Assembly: GCF_001007935.1 (NCBI RefSeq) | Contig: NZ_CP011451.1 | Span: 3,658,001 to 3,722,000, forward strand | Direction of reading: 5' to 3' | Source of the DNA: Nitrosomonas communis | GTDB taxonomy: Bacteria; Pseudomonadota; Gammaproteobacteria; Burkholderiales; Nitrosomonadaceae | DNA: 64,000 nt | Shown here: in pieces, positions 59,032-64,000 of the stretch | Position numbering within the stretch: position 1 is the stretch's first letter | Layout: each line of letters starts with the position of its first letter | Translations under genes and position numbers: made by a program | The notes under the pieces: generated by a model | What the model saw: only the letters and a program-made list of their open reading frames with translations | Databases searched by the model: none | What the model was told of the DNA's origin: nothing

Positions 59032-60371
59032 GGGCACCTCTAAAAATACCTAAAAAAAGCAAATCAATTCAACCAGGAGGGCAATTTCACTTGATTCTCA
59101 AAGTTTTTCTGTCCAATAATTAAATTTTTCTAAATTCAAGGTGATTCGGGTTGTTATCTTCTCGTTTTTGCTCCCTTTAAGCCATTTCGGGCGCACTAAC
59201 CCTATCGAAACTGAAATACCCTTTTCGAATCAGCGTCGCTACACGCTTGATGTTATAGACGAGGTTGAGTAAGCCTATGTGTACTTTTGCTCTCCCATAA
59301 CCTATGGTACGAATCGTGATTCCGCCCAGTTCATTCGTCATCGAACCAAACACATGCTCGACTCGTGCACGTACCCGTGATTTCTCTTTGTTACTGGATT
59401 TTTGTGCTTGCGTGAGGGGATGATTGCGAGCGCCTTTTTCGTGAATCTGACTCGTGTATTTTGAGGTGACCAGACTTTCTTCCTGTGCATTGCTGCGGTA
59501 TGCTGAGTCCGCATAAATATCTGCGCCTCCCACTTCAGGGGATTGCAGCACTTCTTCCAAAACCTGACTGTCATGAATTTGCGCTGAAGTAACTTCCCAT
59601 GTGGTTATCAGCTTGGTATCGCGATCCATATTGACGTGATCTTTGTAACCATAAAATGATTCGCTGTTCTTCTTCGTCCAACGCGCATCAATGTCTTTTT
59701 GCGCCAGTTTGTGGGGATTCTGTCCCCATTCAATCGGAACGGCATCTTCTTTAATCATCTTGTTTTCTTCACGTGTATTGCGTTGTTTAGGCACACTCAC
59801 AAAGGTCGCATCAATGATCTGACCTGACTTCAGTTCTACCTCCAACTCTCGTAAACATTCATCGAATCTTGCAAACAGACGATCCATCAGATGGTTCTCT
59901 TTCAACTCTTCCCGGAACGACCACATGGTCTTTGCGTCAGGCACTACCCCTGCCAGACCAAGTCCCAAAAACCGCATGAAACTCAACCGGTCCCGGACTT
60001 GATACTCCAGCCGATCATCCGACAGATTATTCATTCTTTGTAATACCAGCATTTTGAATAGCATCACCCGATCAAAGGGTTTGCGGCCTGCTTCACTTTT
60101 CCGGGGCTTCGTCGTTGTCTCTGCAAGAAGATCAGCGAATAGATTCCAATCGATTATGCGATTCAGCTCTTCAAGCGGATCATTTAACTTACTTAGCTGA
60201 GCATATCGATTGTCAAGGTCAAAAAAACCGAGTTGCATGGTGAGGACTCATATCGGGGAGCATAATCTCATTATTATACATTTTAAACAACGTGTTATCC
60301 TGGACAAATCAAGAAAATACTACTTTCTCCTAACGCGCCTCATTTTATAGCTTGAATTTTTAGAGGTGCCC
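59032..60371 (-). mobile_element. IS5-family element (1,340 bp, intact)
   Basis: Inverted ends GGGCACCTCTAAAAAT (left) and its complement at the right end, flanked by TTTA duplications at 59028-59031 and 60372-60375 (4 bp, typical of IS5). One intact transposase. It sits between the CBS gene and the cation ATPase, about 120 bp upstream of the latter. Confidence 0.92.
59177..60238 (-). CDS. IS5-family transposase
   Basis: 353-residue DDE transposase. An N-terminal DUF772-like part (FDRVMLFKMLVLQRMNNLSD, FMRFLGLGLAGVVPDAKTMW) precedes the DDE core with IDATFVSVPKQRNTREENK (D), GGADIYADSAYRS (D) and RVRARVEHVFGSMTNELGG (E). It starts MQLGFFDLDNRYAQLSK, the usual IS5 opening. Appears full length and functional. 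Confidence 0.93.
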   Translation of the reverse strand: MQLGFFDLDNRYAQLSKLNDPLEELNRIIDWNLFADLLAETTTKPRKSEAGRKPFDRVMLFKMLVLQRMNNLSDDRLEYQVRDRLSFMRFLGLGLAGVVPDAKTMWSFREELKENHLMDRLFARFDECLRELEVELKSGQIIDATFVSVPKQRNTREENKMIKEDAVPIEWGQNPHKLAQKDIDARWTKKNSESFYGYKDHVNMDRDTKLITTWEVTSAQIHDSQVLEEVLQSPEVGGADIYADSAYRSNAQEESLVTSKYTSQIHEKGARNHPLTQAQKSSNKEKSRVRARVEHVFGSMTNELGGITIRTIGYGRAKVHIGLLNLVYNIKRVATLIRKGYFSFDRVSAPEMA

Positions 60372-60494
60372 TTTAGGAAATTGCAATAATAACCAGGTAT
60401 GCTTAGTCATAACATGAATAACAGGCAGACTGCCTTAGAATAGAAATAAAAGGCGGCCAGAAGCTCTAATAATTTATGATTTCACAAAGCTCTA

Positions 60495-63146
60495 ATGGAT
60501 ACTGCCGATACGCCTGAAAATCAAGCCTCTCGGCCCTTCCATCTTTTGGAAGCTGAGGATGTCTGTGCGTTGCTGGAAGTCACTCCGACAGATGGATTAA
60601 CGTCTGAAGCAGTCACACTCCGCCGTCATAAATATGGCACTAACGAGATTATCGAAACGGTGGGACATCCCTGGTGGCGCATATTGCTTGGTCAGTTCAC
60701 TGATTTCATGATCGTTGTACTTATTGCTGCCGCTGCCGTGTCTGGAATACTAGGAGAGCTTACTGATGCAATTGCCATCATAGTGATCATCATTCTAAAT
60801 GCACTGGTTGGCTTCATACAAGAATTTCGCGCCGAGCAAGCAGTCATTGCCTTGAAGCAGATGGCACGTACTATCGTACGTGTACGACGCGATAAGATTA
60901 CGCATGTGTTAGCTGCGGCAGAGCTTGTTCCAGGTGATATCGTGTTATTGGAAGCCGGCAATATGGTACCAGCGGATATTCGACTGCTAGAAGCGATCGA
61001 TCTGGAAGTGGACGAATCGGCGCTAACTGGTGAGTCTTTGCCGGTGCACAAAATCATCGCTTCGATCAAGGATAAGGACACTATTCTTGCTGAGCGTCAT
61101 AATATGCTGTTTCGCGGCACCTTAACCACACGTGGCCGTGCAACTGGAGTAGTGACAGCAACGGGAATGCAAACAGAGTTGGGTAAAATCGCCGTCATGC
61201 TGGACAGCGAAACAATCCAAAAAACACCGATACAAAAGCGTCTCGCAGTATTCGGGCGCAAGCTGGCATTATCCATCATAGCGATTTGTACCATTATCTT
61301 TGTAGCTGGCTTATTACAAGGCGAAGATATGATAATGATGTTTCTGACTGCAGTCAGTCTCGCCGTTGCAGCGATTCCCGAAGCGTTACCAGCGGTGGTA
61401 ACCATTGCGTTTGCGCTGGGTGCAAGTCAGCTGGTACGTCAACATGCACTGATACGGCGCTTACCTGCGGTGGAAACTTTGGGATCAGTTACTTTTATTT
61501 GTTCCGACAAAACAGGTACGCTGACTAGAAACGCCATGCATGCAGAGCTATTCTATATAGCTGGCGTTGAATATACTACACTCGCGTCTCGTGATGCTAT
61601 TTCATCAGAAATTAAAATCTTCATCCAGGCATTAGCGCTGAATAACGATGTCGAAAAAAACCCGACAGGCAAACTGATCGGGGATCCAACTGAGATTGCG
61701 CTGTTACAGGCAGCGCTCGATACCGGTATCGATAACACAGCGCTGAGCAAGTCATGGCCACGTATGGCTGAAGTCTCGTTCGATTCGAGCAGGAAACGCA
61801 TGACTACTTTTCACCAGGGTAAGGAGCAGTTACTTGCTTTTACCAAAGGCGCCCCAGAGCAGGTTCTAGAACATTGCACGAGTGATATTCATGGGCAATT
61901 CAGCCATGCTGCTATCCTTGATATTGCAAACCATTGGGCCATGCGGGGTTACCGAGTCATCGCCTATGCTTATCGCGACTGGCCAGCGCTACCTGAACCC
62001 ATAGATGCCAATAATGTAGAACAAGAGCTAACGTTTCTCGGTTTGGCAGGGCTGATGGATCCACCTCGTGATGAGGTACCGGCAGCCGTTCGGGAATGTT
62101 ATCAAGCCGGGATCAAACCTGTCATGATTACTGGCGATCATCCAGCGACGGCGCGTGCAATCGCAGAGCGAATTGGCTTAGTGCATGACCATGCCGACGT
62201 TATCACGGGAAAACAGCTCGAACGCCTCACTGACGAGCAATTAAGCGGCCAGGTAAACCATACGCAAATTTATGCGCGAGTCTCACCGCAGCAGAAAATA
62301 CGGCTAGTACAACTTTTACAGCAGCGTGGTGAGTATGTCGCTATGACCGGAGATGGGGTAAATGATGCCCCAGCTCTGAAAAAAGCGGATATCGGTATCG
62401 CCATGGGTGAAAAAGGCACGGATGTTGCGCGAGAAGCTGCTGATATGGTGCTGATGGATGATAATTTTGCTACGATAGTACGTGCTATCCGTGAAGGACG
62501 ACGGATTTATGACAATATTCGCAAGTTTATCAAGTATGCGATGACGGGTAACTCAGGCGAAATCTGGACATTGTTTCTGGCACCGATTCTCGGGTTGCCG
62601 CTACCGCTGCTCCCTATACATATATTATGGATTAATCTGGTAACCGATGGTCTACCCGGTTTAGCATTGGGTCAAGAGAAAGCAGAAGAAAATATCATGC
62701 AGCGTCCACCGCGCCATCCGCAGGAAAGTATTTTTGCACATGGTATGTGGCAACACATTTTATGGATCGGATTGTTGATTGGTGCCTTGTCATTGTTTAC
62801 TCAAGCATGGGCTATTCAAAATAATATTGAAAACTGGCAGACAATGGTCTTTACCGTTCTAACGTTTTCGCAGTTGATCCACGTCTTGGCGGTCCGCTCG
62901 GAAGCACAATCGTTGTTTACCATCGGCTGGTTAACAAATCCAGCCCTGATTGGCACTGTACTGCTAACCATTCTGTTGCAGTTAGGTGTAATTTATATTT
63001 CTGTGTTTAACAGCATCTTTAATACCGCGCCATTATCATTAGAAGAACTTCTATTCTGCTGCACAGTACCGTGGTTAGTATTACTTGCGGTCGAGGTGGA
63101 AAAATGGCTGGTACGGCACGGCATGATTTATCGTGACTCCAATTGA
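60495..63146 (+). CDS. P2-type cation-transporting ATPase
   Basis: 883-residue membrane pump. N-terminal cation-ATPase domain, then about ten transmembrane helices. Actuator TGES is at residues 178-181, VAAIPEALPAVVT is the ion-site helix M4, and the phosphorylated Asp338 sits in CSDKTGTLTRN. KGAPEQVLEHC lies in the nucleotide domain, MITGDHPATA and MTGDGVNDAPA (around residue 617) in the P domain. The PEALP M4 motif and overall length fit Ca2+-type (P2A) or related Na+/K+ bacterial pumps; the ion cannot be settled by eye. The start has no obvious Shine-Dalgarno sequence, and an IS5 lies 120 bp upstream. Confidence 0.93.
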   Translation: MDTADTPENQASRPFHLLEAEDVCALLEVTPTDGLTSEAVTLRRHKYGTNEIIETVGHPWWRILLGQFTDFMIVVLIAAAAVSGILGELTDAIAIIVIIILNALVGFIQEFRAEQAVIALKQMARTIVRVRRDKITHVLAAAELVPGDIVLLEAGNMVPADIRLLEAIDLEVDESALTGESLPVHKIIASIKDKDTILAERHNMLFRGTLTTRGRATGVVTATGMQTELGKIAVMLDSETIQKTPIQKRLAVFGRKLALSIIAICTIIFVAGLLQGEDMIMMFLTAVSLAVAAIPEALPAVVTIAFALGASQLVRQHALIRRLPAVETLGSVTFICSDKTGTLTRNAMHAELFYIAGVEYTTLASRDAISSEIKIFIQALALNNDVEKNPTGKLIGDPTEIALLQAALDTGIDNTALSKSWPRMAEVSFDSSRKRMTTFHQGKEQLLAFTKGAPEQVLEHCTSDIHGQFSHAAILDIANHWAMRGYRVIAYAYRDWPALPEPIDANNVEQELTFLGLAGLMDPPRDEVPAAVRECYQAGIKPVMITGDHPATARAIAERIGLVHDHADVITGKQLERLTDEQLSGQVNHTQIYARVSPQQKIRLVQLLQQRGEYVAMTGDGVNDAPALKKADIGIAMGEKGTDVAREAADMVLMDDNFATIVRAIREGRRIYDNIRKFIKYAMTGNSGEIWTLFLAPILGLPLPLLPIHILWINLVTDGLPGLALGQEKAEENIMQRPPRHPQESIFAHGMWQHILWIGLLIGALSLFTQAWAIQNNIENWQTMVFTVLTFSQLIHVLAVRSEAQSLFTIGWLTNPALIGTVLLTILLQLGVIYISVFNSIFNTAPLSLEELLFCCTVPWLVLLAVEVEKWLVRHGMIYRDSN

Positions 63147-63214
63147 GGCTGTTTGTCTATATCAGGATGAGGCATGGTTTTTGGCTGATATCTCTTTCCC
63201 CAGGCAGTGTTTCG

Positions 63215-64000
63215 CTAGCGTTCAATTTCTGATCCTTTATGTAAATGATGGGCGCGCTGATAAGCCAGCGCTGCGAGGGCAAGATCCCCCAAAGCCAGAC
63301 CGCGAAATACAAAAGCAGTTTTCTCATCGTCAGAGCAGCGTCCAGTCATGTCATCATTAATCAGCCCTGCCAGATCACCACTCACTAGCTCGGGATCAAC
63401 CAAAGGTGTAGGCATTTGCGCTTCCTGCTCGATATCATCAATAATAATGCGATCAAACGCGGGCATACTGTCTGTTAACCACGAAGCAGCCAAGTCTACC
63501 ACTGCCGCAAATGCGCCTGGCTTCAGCCAGCGTGCGTCCAGAAAAGGTATAAGCTCGGGTGAGAGCGTGACAGTCGAGATTATCAGATCAGCATCTCTCA
63601 CCGCTTCCCTTGCACTCTTGCTGGTGATCGCCAATAGACCCAGCTTTTCTGCTGCCTGACATAAGGCTTCCCGATTTGTGCTTCCACGACCGAATACCCG
63701 AATTTCCCTTAAAGGAAACAAATCAGCAAAGGCCTGTAAATGGCTGCGTGCCTGAGTACCGTAACCGATAAATGCAGCGGTGGAAGCATCCATCCTTGCC
63801 AGCCGCTTGGCTGCCACTGCACTTAGCCCTGCTGTACGCACAGCCGTAATCCAGTTGCCATCCATGACAGCCAGCGGCAGACCTGTATCACTATCGAGCA
63901 GAATAACCAGTGAGTTAATGTCTGGCAGACCCCGCTGCCGATTACGTGGATTGAGAATAAGTGCCTTCACAGCCAGAAAAGGGGGATCATCAGCCGCAGA
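63215..64000 (-). CDS. Ornithine cyclodeaminase/mu-crystallin family protein, 3' part
   Basis: The reading frame is open to the right edge (SAADDPPFLAVKALILNPRN continues upstream of the GTG at 63968-63970), so the start lies outside the window and 261 or so C-terminal codons are present. Rossmann dehydrogenase domain AAFIGYGTQARSHLQAFADL; PLAVMDGNWITAVRTAGLSA is the family substrate-binding segment. Members include ornithine cyclodeaminase, alanine dehydrogenase and ketimine reductases; the substrate here is open. Convergent with the cation ATPase. Confidence 0.9.
   Translation of the reverse strand, partial: SAADDPPFLAVKALILNPRNRQRGLPDINSLVILLDSDTGLPLAVMDGNWITAVRTAGLSAVAAKRLARMDASTAAFIGYGTQARSHLQAFADLFPLREIRVFGRGSTNREALCQAAEKLGLLAITSKSAREAVRDADLIISTVTLSPELIPFLDARWLKPGAFAAVVDLAASWLTDSMPAFDRIIIDDIEQEAQMPTPLVDPELVSGDLAGLINDDMTGRCSDDEKTAFVFRGLALGDLALAALAYQRAHHLHKGSEIER

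Noticed and set aside
1..64000. CRISPR array, rRNA genes or intact prophage
   Set aside because: No regularly spaced repeats, no rRNA sequence and no phage structural genes were seen.

Overview
The window is a stretch of bacterial chromosome with betaproteobacterial gene content and order. It carries a complete str-S10-spc-alpha ribosomal protein cluster, a gyrA-serC-serA-pheA-hisC-tyrA cluster, an argD-argF-argG cluster and an rnr-rlmB pair. The moderate-to-low GC content and the general look of the proteins suggest a Nitrosomonas-like (Nitrosomonadaceae) organism. That placement is an inference from pattern recognition; no database search was possible.

Layout. 1-4.7 kb: 5' part of dnaE (minus), trhP/yegQ (plus), a YheT-type hydrolase (minus) and tRNA-Val(GAC). 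4.7-17.5 kb: an accessory region built on one large broken gene on the minus strand (start at 15818, end at 5410). Rejoined in silico, it encodes about 1,530 residues: an N-terminal Cap4/DUF4297-like nuclease domain, a STAND-type NTPase and a long helical C-terminal part. This is the architecture of known anti-phage STAND defence proteins. It is interrupted by four insertions: IS630, an IS982 that itself contains an IS3 element, a second IS3 element that itself contains a deleted IS630, and another IS630. It also has a nonsense codon and several frameshifts. A further intact IS982 lies just upstream. 17.7-21 kb: rlmB, rnr and tRNA-Leu(CAG). 21-23.6 kb: a second accessory patch with a BRO-N domain gene and an IS30 remnant, ending at a double hairpin/terminator.

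23.6-42.2 kb: the ribosomal cluster, all on the minus strand, transcribed from rpsL to rplQ. It includes fusA, tuf, secY, infA, rpmJ (TTG start, too short for ordinary ORF calling) and rpoA, with a near-consensus sigma-70 promoter at 42320-42348. 42.5-46 kb: argD, argF and argG (minus), late arginine biosynthesis. 46.4-54.5 kb: gyrA, then serine and aromatic amino-acid genes on the plus strand. serC and serA supply serine; pheA and tyrA take chorismate/prephenate to phenylalanine and tyrosine; hisC-type aminotransferases serve histidine and often aromatic transamination.

54.6-64 kb: a secreted double-domain M16 peptidase, a VOC-family protein, a CBS-pair protein, an intact IS5-family element with a 4-bp target duplication, a P2-type cation ATPase, and a partial ornithine cyclodeaminase/mu-crystallin gene cut by the right edge.

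No CRISPR array, rRNA gene or intact prophage was seen. The most notable content is the reconstructable but decayed nuclease-STAND defence gene with nested transposons.
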